Origin: Coprosoma sp963660615 | Lineage (GTDB): Bacteria; Bacillota_I; Bacilli_A; RF39; UBA660 | DNA: 63,342 nucleotides | Assembly: GCA_963660615.1 (NCBI GenBank) | Contig: CAVKYE010000007.1 | Coordinates: forward strand, 1 to 63,342 | Direction: 5' to 3' | The notes under the pieces: model-generated | The model's database searches: none | The model's input: the letters and a program-made list of their open reading frames with translations, nothing else | What the model was told of the DNA's origin: nothing | Translations under genes and position numbers: made by a program | In this document: in pieces, positions 8,844-17,859 of the stretch | How positions within the stretch are numbered: the first letter of the stretch is position 1 | How the letters are laid out: each line of letters begins with the position of its first letter

Positions 8844-9470
8844 ATGAGACTTAAGCATGTTAGAGGTGCTTCGAAGATTATTGATTCTTCTTTATATGTT
8901 GTTAAGAATCCTTGTAAGTATAAATCTATGTATAAAAATCTTTTTAATAATTCTAATCCGATTCATTTGGAGATTGGTATGGGTAAGGGAGATTTTATAA
9001 TTGGTATGGCTCTTTCTAATCCTGATATTAATTTTATTGGTATGGAGATGTATGATAGTGTTTTGGTTAGGGCTGTTCAGAAGCTTGAGGCTTTGGACAT
9101 TCCTAATTTGAGGCTTATTAAGTATGATGCGACGACTATTGATGAGGTTTTTGATAGGGAGATTGATGTTTTATATTTGAATTTTTCTGATCCTTGGCCT
9201 AAGAATAGGCATGAGCATAGAAGACTTACGAGTGAAAGGTTTTTGAAGAGGTATGATAATATTTTTAGGGATAAATGTTTTATTGTTCAGAAGACGGATA
9301 ATAGGCATTTGTTTGAGTTTTCTTTGAAGTCTTTTACGGATTATGGATATAAGATTGATGTTTTGTCTTTGGATTTACACAATGATGATTTTGTGAATGT
9401 TGAGACGGAGTATGAGAGGCGTTTTGTTAGTATGGGGTATCCTATTTATATGACTAGGGTGTATAAATAG
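8844..9470 (+). CDS. trmB: tRNA (guanine-46-N7)-methyltransferase
   Basis: 208 residues, Rossmann SAM-dependent methyltransferase that makes m7G46 in the tRNA variable loop. SAM motif LEIGMGKGDF, acidic GMEMYDSV, and the TrmB-specific FSDPWPKNRHEHRRL and TDNRHLFE motifs are all present. Length is typical of the family. RBS AGGAAAGG. Confidence 0.96.
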   Translation: MRLKHVRGASKIIDSSLYVVKNPCKYKSMYKNLFNNSNPIHLEIGMGKGDFIIGMALSNPDINFIGMEMYDSVLVRAVQKLEALDIPNLRLIKYDATTIDEVFDREIDVLYLNFSDPWPKNRHEHRRLTSERFLKRYDNIFRDKCFIVQKTDNRHLFEFSLKSFTDYGYKIDVLSLDLHNDDFVNVETEYERRFVSMGYPIYMTRVYK

Positions 9471-9503
9471 ACACTTTTTGACAGGTGTTTGTTATTATTT
9501 TGC

Positions 9504-9531
9504 TTCAAAATGGGCAAATGTTTGATATAAT
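9504..9531 (+). promoter_or_regulatory. Promoter of the lipoprotein-envelope cluster
   Basis: TTCAAA (9504-9509), 16-bp spacer, TATAAT (9526-9531). A closer-to-consensus TTGACA at 9478 has no -10 at the right distance. Confidence 0.5.
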
Positions 9532-9555
9532 TTAAGTGACCAGGAGGGTGCAAGA

Positions 9556-10155
9556 ATGAAAAAAAAGTTTTTTGTTACATTTTTGCTTGTGTTTCTTCTA
9601 ACGGGTTGTACACTTGTTAGGATTGATACTACAAATATAGATAGTATGGTTGATGTGGTTTTATCTAAGGATAATACTTTGTATAATCGTGTTGGTATTG
9701 GATATAAGTATTATGTGCCACGTGGGGTTATTTACATTGATAGTAGAGGCTCTAATGATAAGCTTTATTCTAATGGTGTTTATTATTATTTATATTTGGA
9801 TGAAGTTGGTTATTATTATAAGAGCGGTGTTTCTTATAAGGAGGATAAGAGTAAGTATTATTCTAGGAAGATTAAAAATGATGGAGCTTCTGGTTATTTA
9901 GAGATTGATAAACAGGGTAGTTTATATTTGGTTAATTTTGTTTATAATTATGCGAAGATAGAGGCTTTGGTTTCTAAAAAAGATATAAATGATGTTGTTT
10001 TGAATGCTTCTTACATTTTATCGACAATTAAATACAATCATGATATAATAAAATTATCACTAGATAATAGTATGACTACTAAAGAGGAAAAGTATGATGT
10101 TTTTACATCAAAGAAAAAAGGAAATGATAGTTTTTTACGCTATTATGAAAAATAA
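9556..10155 (+). CDS. Putative lipoprotein of unknown function
   Basis: 199 residues with a type II signal peptide: KKK, hydrophobic core, and lipobox LLTGC, so Cys18 should be lipidated and the protein held on the outer face of the membrane. The Tyr-rich domain behind it is not one I recognise. First of four closely spaced genes (to 11592) that look like one operon concerned with the envelope or stress. Confidence 0.8.
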   Translation: MKKKFFVTFLLVFLLTGCTLVRIDTTNIDSMVDVVLSKDNTLYNRVGIGYKYYVPRGVIYIDSRGSNDKLYSNGVYYYLYLDEVGYYYKSGVSYKEDKSKYYSRKIKNDGASGYLEIDKQGSLYLVNFVYNYAKIEALVSKKDINDVVLNASYILSTIKYNHDIIKLSLDNSMTTKEEKYDVFTSKKKGNDSFLRYYEK

Positions 10156-10168
10156 ATGAGGTGTTAAA

Positions 10169-10915
10169 ATGGGATTATTTGATAAAGTTAAAAATTTGTT
10201 TACTGAGGAAATTGAAGAGGAAGTTGAGATTGAAGAGGAACCTATAAAAAAAGAGATGATTCAGGTTGAAATTCCTTCTCCTATTAAGAAAAGAAGTGAG
10301 GAGGAGCCTAAAGAAGAGATTAAGCCTGTGGAATCTAAGAAGGAAGAATATAAATTTCCGTTCTTTGATGATGATGATTTTAGTGCTTTAGAGAAAAGAG
10401 AGGAAAAGAAGGAACGGAGAGAGAAGAAGAAGAGTCTTTATCGTGGAACTAGTTCTGAGCCTAAGGAAGTTTATAGTCCGCCTAAAGAAGAAAAGAAGAT
10501 TTTTAAACCTACTCCGATTATTTCTCCAGTTTATGGTATTCTTGATAAAAATTATCAAAAGGAAGATATCAAGTCTAAAAGTAGTAAACCTAGAAGTTAT
10601 TATAATCCTAAGGAAGCTACTGTTGATGAGATTAGGAATAAGGCTTATGGTACTTTAGAGGATGATATTGAGACTACTTTGTTTGGAAAAGAGGATGTTT
10701 ATGAGGAGCCTGAGGTTGTGATTAATGATTCTTCTACTCCTAGGCATGGTGCTAGTGAGGTTATAGATAAGAAGGAAGATGACCTTACTGATTTGCTTGA
10801 AAATGAGTTGTCTAAGGAAAATGAGAAAAAGGGTGATGGTCCTAGAAAGATTAGTGATAGTGAATTATTTAGTATGATTGATTCTATGTATCAAAAGGGT
10901 GATAAGAATGATTAG
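10169..10915 (+). CDS. Highly charged, mostly disordered protein
   Basis: 248 residues. The start MGLFDKVKNLF could be an amphipathic membrane-binding helix, like the start of SepF, but no SepF domain follows. The rest is Glu/Lys/Pro-rich and probably unfolded, apart from an isolated hydrophobic motif PIISPVYGILDKNYQKEDI (about 116-134) and a C-terminal helix DSELFSMIDSMYQ. The motif looks like a docking peptide. Function is unknown. RBS GAGGTG. Confidence 0.75.
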   Translation: MGLFDKVKNLFTEEIEEEVEIEEEPIKKEMIQVEIPSPIKKRSEEEPKEEIKPVESKKEEYKFPFFDDDDFSALEKREEKKERREKKKSLYRGTSSEPKEVYSPPKEEKKIFKPTPIISPVYGILDKNYQKEDIKSKSSKPRSYYNPKEATVDEIRNKAYGTLEDDIETTLFGKEDVYEEPEVVINDSSTPRHGASEVIDKKEDDLTDLLENELSKENEKKGDGPRKISDSELFSMIDSMYQKGDKND

Positions 10916-11189
10916 TGTTATGGAATTATTTAGTATATTATTTTATATAGCGCTTCTTGTGTTGGTTGTACTGCTTATTGTTTTGGCTGTCAAGGCTATT
11001 GGAACTTTGAATAAAATTGATAAAGTTGTAGATGATATTAGTGTTAAGTCATCTAAGCTTGATGGCCTTTTCAACTTTATTGATAGTACAACTGATACGA
11101 TTGTTGGAATAAGTGATAGGTTTGTATCATTTATTGCTAGTGGGGTTGAAAATTTATTTATTAGAAAGAGAGGAAAGAAAGATGAGTAA
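10908..11189 (+). CDS. DUF948/YtxG-like membrane protein
   Basis: 93 residues from the ATG at 10908, which has an AAGGGTG site and overlaps the preceding stop by 8 bases; an earlier in-frame ATG at 10878 lacks such a site. One N-terminal membrane helix (about 7-27), then an amphipathic coiled region (KIDKVVDDISVKSSKLD). This is the layout of YtxG/DUF948 proteins, which in bacilli sit next to ytxH, as here. Confidence 0.75.
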   Translation: MISVMELFSILFYIALLVLVVLLIVLAVKAIGTLNKIDKVVDDISVKSSKLDGLFNFIDSTTDTIVGISDRFVSFIASGVENLFIRKRGKKDE

Positions 11190-11592
11190 AAAAGGTATTG
11201 GTAAATTTATTGCAGGTGCAGGTATTGGAGCTGCTTTAGGGCTTTTGTTTGCGCCTAAGAAGGGATCTGAGACTAGAGGAGAGTTAAAAAATATGTTTGA
11301 CGATTTGATGGTTAAGGTAAGAAGTATTGATGTTGAAGAAGTTAAGGATACTGTTGAAGCTAAGATTGAGGAGTTAAAGGAAGGTTTAGAAAATTTAAAT
11401 AAGGAGACTGCTTTAGAAGAGGCTAAAAAAATGGCTGCTGATCTTAAGAATAAAGCTAATGATTTAGTTGAGTATGCTATTGAAAAGGGAACTCCTGTTA
11501 TTGAGAAGTCTGCTAATGCGATTAAGAATAAGGTGACTTTGGTTTCTGATAATGTTATTAAAAAATTAGCTAGTAAAGATTCTTCAAAATAG
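11182..11592 (+). CDS. ytxH: YtxH domain protein
   Basis: 136 residues from the ATG at 11182 (site AGAGAGGAAAG); a longer frame begins at 11113. The N-terminal glycine-rich membrane segment FIAGAGIGAALGLLFAPKKGSETR is the YtxH signature (APKxGxETR). The remainder is a long amphipathic helix with repeats of Lys/Glu. In bacilli YtxH is a general-stress membrane protein. Overlaps the previous gene by 8 bases. Confidence 0.88.
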   Translation: MSKKGIGKFIAGAGIGAALGLLFAPKKGSETRGELKNMFDDLMVKVRSIDVEEVKDTVEAKIEELKEGLENLNKETALEEAKKMAADLKNKANDLVEYAIEKGTPVIEKSANAIKNKVTLVSDNVIKKLASKDSSK

Positions 11593-11602
11593 GGATGTAA
11601 TG

Positions 11603-11627
11603 AAAGGATTTCATTTGTCCTTTTTTT
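11603..11627 (+). terminator. Terminator of the envelope cluster
   Basis: AAAGGA (11603-11608), a 9-base loop, TCCTTT and a run of T to 11627. Confidence 0.7.
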
Positions 11628-11667
11628 CTCTATTATTTTGGCGAACGTATGTTGTGAAGGTGATTTG

Positions 11668-12867
11668 ATGGATAGAATAATTATGCATATTGATGTTAAT
11701 AATGCTTTTCTTTCTTGGACGGCTATTTTGCTTCTTAGAAATGGTTTTTCTTATGATATAAGGAATATTAATTCTGTTATTGGTGATGAGGATAGTAGGC
11801 GTCATGGGATTGTTTTATCTAAATCGACTCCTAGTAAAAAGCATGGGGTGAAGACGGCTGAACCTATTTTTATGGCGAAGAGGAAATGTCCTAATTTGAA
11901 GGTGTTTAAACCTAATTATAAGTGGTATAGGTATATTAGTGATAAGATGTTTTCACTTATTGGAAGTTATGTCCCTGATATGGAAAAGATGAGTATTGAT
12001 GAGTGCTTTATTGATTATACGTCTTTTAGAAATTTATATGGTGATCCTTTGAAGTTTGCTTATAGGTTAAAGGATGAGATTAAGTGTAAGCTTGGGTTTA
12101 CGGTTAATATTGGGGTGGCAAATAATAAGCTTTGCGCGAAGATGGCTTCTGATTTTAGAAAGCCTGATAGGGTTCATACTTTGTTTTTGGATGAGGTTGA
12201 TAGGAAGATGAAGGTGCTTCCTATTGAGGATTTGTTTTTTATTGGGAAGAAGACGGCTTTAAAGTTGAGAGATTTAAATATAAATACTATTGGTGATTTA
12301 AGTATTACTGATCCGAAGAGATTATATCCTTATTTTAAGAATCAGGCTTTTAGGATGGTTGAGTACGCTAATGGGATTGATGATAGTTTGCTTGATACTA
12401 ATAAGACGGTTAGTAAAGGGCTTAGTAATAGTACAACTCTTCCATATAATTTGATTTATAAGGAGGATGTTTATGATGTTTTGTATTCGATTTCGTCTAA
12501 TTTGGCTATGCAATTAAGGCGTGAGAAGAGGTATGCTTCTGGGGTTAGGGTTTTGCTTAAAAATTCTAATTTTAAGAGTTATTCTCATCAAAAAAAATTA
12601 AAAAATTGTACGAATGATGAGATGGTTATTTATGAGGTTTCTAAGGAACTTGTGTGTGATATGTGGCGTGATGAGGCGATTAGGCTTGTTGGTCTTGGTG
12701 TTTTTGATTTGACGGAAAAGCAGGTTTATCAGGTTTCTATTTTTGATGATGAAAAGTTTGATAATAGTTTATCTGATGTTCTTGATGATATTAAGGGGAA
12801 GTTTGGTAGTGATGTTATTGACAGGGCTAGTATGTCTTTTAAGAAGAAAGTTAAGAAAAAATATTAA
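11668..12867 (+). CDS. dinB: Y-family DNA polymerase IV
   Basis: 399 residues from ATG 11668 (site GAAGGTGA); the open frame extends to a TTG at 11638 with no ribosome site. Error-prone lesion-bypass polymerase. Palm motif IMHIDVNNAFLSW carries the first catalytic Asp, and MSIDECFID carries the Asp-Glu pair. HhH segment around IEDLFFIGKKTALKLRDLNI. The QVSIF near the C terminus fits the beta-clamp binding peptide QxxLF. Unlike canonical DinB (DMDxFFASVE) it has DVNNAFLSW, a variant seen in Bacilli UmuC/ImpB-like enzymes. Confidence 0.92.
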   Translation: MDRIIMHIDVNNAFLSWTAILLLRNGFSYDIRNINSVIGDEDSRRHGIVLSKSTPSKKHGVKTAEPIFMAKRKCPNLKVFKPNYKWYRYISDKMFSLIGSYVPDMEKMSIDECFIDYTSFRNLYGDPLKFAYRLKDEIKCKLGFTVNIGVANNKLCAKMASDFRKPDRVHTLFLDEVDRKMKVLPIEDLFFIGKKTALKLRDLNINTIGDLSITDPKRLYPYFKNQAFRMVEYANGIDDSLLDTNKTVSKGLSNSTTLPYNLIYKEDVYDVLYSISSNLAMQLRREKRYASGVRVLLKNSNFKSYSHQKKLKNCTNDEMVIYEVSKELVCDMWRDEAIRLVGLGVFDLTEKQVYQVSIFDDEKFDNSLSDVLDDIKGKFGSDVIDRASMSFKKKVKKKY

Positions 12868-12882
12868 TTTTTGTTTAAATCG

Positions 12883-12891
12883 TGTTATACT
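12883..12891 (+). promoter_or_regulatory. tex promoter (extended -10)
   Basis: TGtTATACT at 12883-12891, no recognisable -35; the gene starts 18 bases later. Confidence 0.5.
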
Positions 12892-12909
12892 TATAGATAG
12901 GAAAGAGGT

Positions 12910-15078
12910 ATGAAAATGAATGAGGCAATAATTGATAATATTAGTGACGATCTTTCGGTTAAGCGTGAATATGTTGTTAGGACGTTAAAGCTATTAGAGG
13001 AGGGAAATACGATTCCTTTTATTGCGAGGTATCGTAAGGAAGCTTCTGGTAATTTGAATGAGGAAGAGATTAAGAAGATTAATGAAGTTTATATGTATGA
13101 GGTTAATTTGCTTTCTAGAAAAGAGGATGTTATTAGGCTTATTGATGAGAAGGGACTTCTTACTGATGAACTTAAGGAGCAAATTTTATCGGCTAAAAAG
13201 TTGGTTGAGGTTGAGGATTTGTATAGGCCTTATAAGGAAAAGAAAAAGACTAAGGCAACTATTGCTATTAAGAATGGTCTTGAACCTTTGGCTAAGCAGA
13301 TTATGGCTTATACGACTAAGAGTTTAGATGATCTTACTAAACCTTTTATTAATGAGAATGTTTGTGATATGGCTATGGCTTTGGAGGGGGCGTGCTATAT
13401 AATTGCGGAGTGGATAAGTGATAATGCTTTTTATCGTAAGTGGATAAGGAATTTCACTTATAAAAATGGTATGATTGTTACTAAAGTTAAAAAGGATGCT
13501 ATTGATCCTAAGCGGGTTTATGAGATGTATTATGATTTTAAGGAACCTGTAAGGAAGGCTAAGGCTTATAGAGTTTTGGCTATTAATAGGGCTTATGCGG
13601 AAAAGGTTATTAGTGTTAGTTTAGATGTTGATACTGATGAGATTATTAAGTTTCTAGAGGGAAAGGTGATTAAAAAAGAAGCTCCTTTGAATTATTTGAT
13701 TAAGAATGCTATTGCTGATAGTTATAAAAGGCTTATTGCTCCTTCTGTTTCTAGGGAAATAAAATCTGAGCTTACAAGTATGGCTCAGGAGGATGCGATT
13801 AATAATTTTGGCCTTAATTTGGAAAGTTTGCTTATGCAGCCGCCTATTAAAGAAAGGTGTGTTTTGGGATTTGATCCGGGATATGTGAATGGATGTAAGT
13901 TGGCTGTTGTTGATAAGAATGGTAAGTTTTTAGAGTCGCTTATTATTAAGCCGTTTTTGAATAATGCTTCTCTTAAGATGGATTTTTATAAGAAGAAAGT
14001 GGCTGATTTGATAAAGAAGTATGATGTTTCGATTATTTCTATTGGTAATGGTACGGCTTCTAGGGAAAGTGAGAAGTTTTGTGCGGAAATGATTAAGGAT
14101 TATGACTTAAATTGTAAGTATGTTATTGTTTCTGAGGCTGGTGCTTCTATTTATTCAACTGAGAAGGTTGCGAGTGATGAGTTTCCTTTGCTTTCGCCTA
14201 ATGAAAGAAGTGCGATTAGTATTGCAAGAAGGCTTCAAGATCCGCTTTCTGAGCTTGTTAAGATACCACCTATGGGAATGGGTGTTGGTTCTTATCAGCA
14301 TGATGTTCCTGTTAAGGATTTATCTTCTTCTTTGGATTTTGTTGTTACTAAGGCGGTAAATAATGTTGGTGTTAATGTTAATACGGCTTCGCTTTCTTTG
14401 CTTAAATATGTTTCCGGTATGACTAAGAGAAATATTGATAAGATTATTAAGTATCGTGAGGATAATGGTAAGATTATTTCGCGTGATGAGATTTTAAAAA
14501 GTAAGTTGCTTAGTGCTAAGGTTTATGAACAGGCTATTGGTTTTCTTAGGATAACTGATGGTGATAATGTTTTGGATACTACGGATATTCATCCTGAGAG
14601 TTATTCGGTAGCGCTTGCTTTGTTAAATGAAGTTGGTATGGGACTTGATATGGTTGGGACTGATGAACTTAAGGATTTGCTTTCTTCTATTAATGTGAGT
14701 GAGTTTGCGTTAAAGCTTAATACTGATGTGTATACTTTGGAAGATATTATTAAGAGTTTGTCAAAGCCAGGAAGGGATCCTAGGGATTCTTATCCACAAC
14801 CTATTTTAAAGAGTGATATTTTAGATATTAAGGATTTAAGTGTTGGTATGAAATTACAAGGTACTGTTCGTAATGTTGTTCCTTTTGGGGTATTTATTGA
14901 TATTGGTCTTCATAATGATGGTATGGCACATATTTCGAAACTTACGAAAAGATATATAAAGCATCCTAATGAGATTGTTTCTGTTGGGGATATTGTTGAT
15001 TGTTACGTTGATGGTGTTGATGTTTCTAAGGACAAGGTTTCGCTTTCTCTTTTGCCTCTTAAGGATTTAAATGCGTAA
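12910..15078 (+). CDS. tex: Tex family RNA-binding transcription accessory protein
   Basis: 722 residues, full length for Tex. Order: N-terminal helical domain (RKEASGNLNEEEI, the family signature GNTIPFIARYRKE), YqgF/RuvX-like nuclease fold (CVLGFDPGYVNGCKLAVVD, about 317-440), helix-hairpin-helix (NVNTASLSLLKYVSGM), and an S1 RNA-binding domain (about 640-715, LQGTVRNVVPFGVFIDIG). It is thought to act in transcription and RNA metabolism. ATG 12910 with AGGAAAGAGG site; ATG 12916 is an alternative. Confidence 0.95.
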   Translation: MKMNEAIIDNISDDLSVKREYVVRTLKLLEEGNTIPFIARYRKEASGNLNEEEIKKINEVYMYEVNLLSRKEDVIRLIDEKGLLTDELKEQILSAKKLVEVEDLYRPYKEKKKTKATIAIKNGLEPLAKQIMAYTTKSLDDLTKPFINENVCDMAMALEGACYIIAEWISDNAFYRKWIRNFTYKNGMIVTKVKKDAIDPKRVYEMYYDFKEPVRKAKAYRVLAINRAYAEKVISVSLDVDTDEIIKFLEGKVIKKEAPLNYLIKNAIADSYKRLIAPSVSREIKSELTSMAQEDAINNFGLNLESLLMQPPIKERCVLGFDPGYVNGCKLAVVDKNGKFLESLIIKPFLNNASLKMDFYKKKVADLIKKYDVSIISIGNGTASRESEKFCAEMIKDYDLNCKYVIVSEAGASIYSTEKVASDEFPLLSPNERSAISIARRLQDPLSELVKIPPMGMGVGSYQHDVPVKDLSSSLDFVVTKAVNNVGVNVNTASLSLLKYVSGMTKRNIDKIIKYREDNGKIISRDEILKSKLLSAKVYEQAIGFLRITDGDNVLDTTDIHPESYSVALALLNEVGMGLDMVGTDELKDLLSSINVSEFALKLNTDVYTLEDIIKSLSKPGRDPRDSYPQPILKSDILDIKDLSVGMKLQGTVRNVVPFGVFIDIGLHNDGMAHISKLTKRYIKHPNEIVSVGDIVDCYVDGVDVSKDKVSLSLLPLKDLNA

Positions 15079-15508
15079 GTTATTTGTTATTTTGATGTTT
15101 ATTTTTCTTTTGACGGGTTGTGAAAGTAAGGATAGTTATTTTGATAGGACATGTACTATTAAAAATAAGTCTTTGGATATTTCTGATACTTTAAAAAGAA
15201 ATGTTGTGTTTAATAATCATGATGAGATAACTAGTGTAACAATTACTAGAACTTATAAAGCGAAAACGGAAGAGGGAAAGAGTGTTATTGAGGATATAAA
15301 GAAGTCTTCTTTGGATTATAATAATTATCTTTTAAAGTCAAAGAATGTTAAGATTTCTATTTCTAAGGATTCTTCTTTTGAGTATGAAGTTAAGTATTAT
15401 TTGGATGTGAAAAATATGTCTTCTTCAGAACTTGAAAGTTTTGATTTACAGAAGAATTCTATTAAGTATTTTAATAGGATGAAAAAAAAGGGAATTATTT
15501 GTGAGTAG
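15071..15508 (+). CDS. Putative lipoprotein
   Basis: 145 residues with signal peptide and lipobox LLTGC (Cys17). Overlaps the end of tex by 8 bases, so it is translationally coupled. The mature part has alternating beta-strand-like patterns (TSVTITRTYKAKT) similar to small DUF1307-type lipoproteins, but the family is not certain. Confidence 0.72.
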   Translation: MRKLFVILMFIFLLTGCESKDSYFDRTCTIKNKSLDISDTLKRNVVFNNHDEITSVTITRTYKAKTEEGKSVIEDIKKSSLDYNNYLLKSKNVKISISKDSSFEYEVKYYLDVKNMSSSELESFDLQKNSIKYFNRMKKKGIICE

Positions 15509-15535
15509 ATAGGAAAATATTTCTTATCTTTTTTT
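15508..15535 (+). terminator. Terminator after the tex operon
   Basis: GATAGGAAA (15508-15516), loop ATA, TTTCTTATC (15520-15528), seven T. The stem starts in the stop codon. Confidence 0.85.
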
Positions 15536-15557
15536 CGACATAATTTTATGTAAGGGG

Positions 15558-15586
15558 TTGTTAAATTATTTAAATTAGTTTATAAT
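15558..15586 (+). promoter_or_regulatory. Promoter of the LCP gene
   Basis: TTGTTA (15558-15563), 17-bp spacer, TATAAT (15581-15586). Confidence 0.65.
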
Positions 15587-15619
15587 TATTTAGATAGCAT
15601 AAAACGGGAGGATTGAATT

Positions 15620-17662
15620 ATGAAGAGACTTTTATGTCATAAATTTGCTTTTATTATAACGTTTATTGTTATAATATTATTGTTAGGTTCTACGGGGTAT
15701 TTGGTTTATAATGGTTTATTATTAAAGGATATTGAGAATGTTTTACGAATGGTTATTTGTGGGGTTCTTGTTTTTGTTGTTTTATTTTTGATAATACTTA
15801 GTATTAGGTTTTTGGCTAAATACAAGAAGGGAAAGCTTGCTGTTGTTTTAATTTTGATGATTATTTTGACGGCGTTTGAGTGTTTTGTTAGTTATAATAT
15901 TGCGAAGGTTTATGGATCTTTGAAGAAGGTTTCTGACACTTCTGAGTATACAACTTATTCTGCTAGTTTGGTTACTTTAAAGAGTAATAAGGTTGATAGT
16001 CTTTCTGAGGTTAAGTCTTCTGAAAAGTTAGGGGTTTTAGAGGATAAGACTAGTATTGAGGGTTCTATTATTCCTAAGGAGGTTATTAAAAATAAGAAAC
16101 TTTCTAATGAAACTTATGCTTATGATAGTTATATTTCGGCTATTGATGCTTTAAAGGATGGAAAGATTAATTATATTTTTGTTCCAACTAATTATACGAT
16201 TATGTTTGGTAGTATGGAAGGTTATGAGGATTTGAGTACAACTACTAAGGTTATATATTCTCAGACTAAGAAGGTTAAGAAGGATAAGAGTGAAGCAAGT
16301 AATTCTAAGTCTATAACTGAGCCATTTACTATTTTACTTATGGGGGTTGATTCTGAGACTGAGGGTATTGGTAATAGTGCTTTTAATGGTGATTCGCTTA
16401 TGGTGATTACTTTTAATCCAACTACTTTAAGTACAACTATGCTTAGTATTCCTCGTGATTCTTATGTTCCAATTGCTTGTTTTAATAATCAAAGAAAAAA
16501 TAAGATTACTCATGCAGCTTGGAAGGGCGAAGAGTGTATGCAGAAGACTATTGAGAATTTCCTTGATATTGATATTGATTATTATGTAAAGATAAATTTT
16601 AAAGGTGTTGTTAGTTTGGTTGATACTTTAGGTGGTGTGGAGATTGATGTTCCATATAATTTATGTGAACAAAATAGTAGTAGACAGTGGGGTAGTAATA
16701 CTGTTTATATTGAAAAGGGTCTTCAAAATTTAAATGGTGAGCAGGCTTTGGCTTATTCTAGAAATAGGCATCCTAATCCAAGTATGTGTTCGGCTAAGTG
16801 GACTAATTATACTAGTGATGATTTTGTTAGGGGACAACATCAACAAGAGGTCGTAAAGGCTTTGCTAAATAAGTTTAAGTCTATTAAGGATTTGGATACT
16901 GTATATAAACTACTTGATACTATTAGTAATAATATGCAGACTAATATGAGTACTGAACAGATTATGTCTTTATATAATGTTTTTAAGGATGTTTCTGCGA
17001 AGGGTTCTAAGGGTGCTGATATGGAAGAATTATTGGGTATTCAAAGGTTATATTTGAATGGATATGGCACTAGGATTTATGATTATGGTGGAACTAATCT
17101 TTCTTTATACAATTATGCTTTATATGATGATAGTGTAAAAGCAGTATCTGATGCTATGAAGGTTAATTTAGGTAAGAAGAAGGAAAAGGTTGTTAAGAAG
17201 TTTAGTTTTGATGTGAATGATCCTTATGAAGAAGAGGTTATTGGTAAGGATAAGACTTCTAAAACGTCTTTGACACTTCTTCCAAGTTTTACTGGTAAGT
17301 CTTTAAGTTATGTTAATTCATTCTGTTTGGCTAATGGTATTAAGGTTAATGTTAGTGGAAGTGGTAATGGAACTGTTGTATCGCAAAGTGTTCCATCTGG
17401 AGCTAATGTTGAGGATGTTAGTTCTATAACGATTAAACTTTCTGGAGGCGCTTCTTCTAGTAGTACTTCTAAGACTACAACTAATTCAAGTAGTTCTAAT
17501 AAGAGTTCTTCATCTACTAGTAGTGGTTCTTCAACTGGCTCTAATTCTGGTTCTGATTCTGGTTCTAATTCTGGTTCTGATTCTGGTTCTGGAGAACAGG
17601 GTGGAAAAATTCAGGATGGTTCTGGGGACTCTTCAGGAGAGGTTAAAGAAACTGAACAGTAA
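15620..17662 (+). CDS. LytR-CpsA-Psr (LCP) family glycopolymer transferase with extra domains
   Basis: 680 residues. Three N-terminal membrane helices (about 9-30, 38-62, 70-95) precede a roughly 130-residue segment resembling half of a family 3 solute-binding protein (LGVLEDKTSIEGSII, DALKDGKINYIFVPTNY). The LCP catalytic domain follows (about 233-420: LLMGVDSET, MLSIPRDSYVPI, YYVKINFKGVVSLVDTLGGVEIDVP, ALAYSRNRH). LCP enzymes attach teichoic acid or capsule polymers to peptidoglycan. A single PASTA-like domain (LPSFTGKSLSYVNSFCLANGIKV, about 553-612) and a Ser/Gly/Asp tail end the protein. The PASTA domain suggests direct binding to the cell wall. RBS CGGGAGG. Confidence 0.9.
   Translation: MKRLLCHKFAFIITFIVIILLLGSTGYLVYNGLLLKDIENVLRMVICGVLVFVVLFLIILSIRFLAKYKKGKLAVVLILMIILTAFECFVSYNIAKVYGSLKKVSDTSEYTTYSASLVTLKSNKVDSLSEVKSSEKLGVLEDKTSIEGSIIPKEVIKNKKLSNETYAYDSYISAIDALKDGKINYIFVPTNYTIMFGSMEGYEDLSTTTKVIYSQTKKVKKDKSEASNSKSITEPFTILLMGVDSETEGIGNSAFNGDSLMVITFNPTTLSTTMLSIPRDSYVPIACFNNQRKNKITHAAWKGEECMQKTIENFLDIDIDYYVKINFKGVVSLVDTLGGVEIDVPYNLCEQNSSRQWGSNTVYIEKGLQNLNGEQALAYSRNRHPNPSMCSAKWTNYTSDDFVRGQHQQEVVKALLNKFKSIKDLDTVYKLLDTISNNMQTNMSTEQIMSLYNVFKDVSAKGSKGADMEELLGIQRLYLNGYGTRIYDYGGTNLSLYNYALYDDSVKAVSDAMKVNLGKKKEKVVKKFSFDVNDPYEEEVIGKDKTSKTSLTLLPSFTGKSLSYVNSFCLANGIKVNVSGSGNGTVVSQSVPSGANVEDVSSITIKLSGGASSSSTSKTTTNSSSSNKSSSSTSSGSSTGSNSGSDSGSNSGSDSGSGEQGGKIQDGSGDSSGEVKETEQ
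17537..17592 (+). repeat. Ser-Gly-Asx tandem repeat in the LCP tail
   Basis: Five near-identical 12-base units encode the repeated SGS(N/D) tail of the LCP protein. Perfect unit similarity at DNA level makes length variation likely. Confidence 0.75.
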
Positions 17663-17680
17663 GGATTATGAAAAGATTAT

Positions 17681-17716
17681 AAAGATTACTGTAAATTATT
17701 CAGTAATCTTTTTATT
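17681..17716 (+). terminator. Terminator of the LCP gene
   Basis: AAAGATTACTG (17681-17691), 9-base loop, CAGTAATCTTT (17701-17711), T run. Perfect 11-bp stem. Confidence 0.9.
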
Positions 17717-17763
17717 TTGGTTATATGATGTTAGATATTTTTAGAAGTAATTGTATGAAAAAA

Positions 17764-17787
17764 ATATAGGATGGTAATTACCTATAT
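17764..17787. repeat. 7-bp inverted repeat
   Basis: ATATAGG (17764-17770) and CCTATAT (17781-17787) with a 10-base loop, between two terminators. Role unknown. Confidence 0.4.
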
Positions 17788-17814
17788 GTATAGTATTTTT
17801 ATTAATTTAATTAA

Positions 17815-17859
17815 AAAACTGATAGCTAGAAATGTTTCTAAATATCAGTTTTATTTTTT
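17815..17859. terminator. Bidirectional terminator between convergent genes
   Basis: AAAACTGATA (17815-17824) and TATCAGTTTT (17843-17852) with an inner pairing AGAAA/TTTCT, and T runs on both strands. Confidence 0.75.

Noticed and set aside
9478..9483. TTGACA as -35 of the lipoprotein cluster
   Set aside because: No -10-like sequence 15-19 bp downstream; the usable -10 is at 9526.
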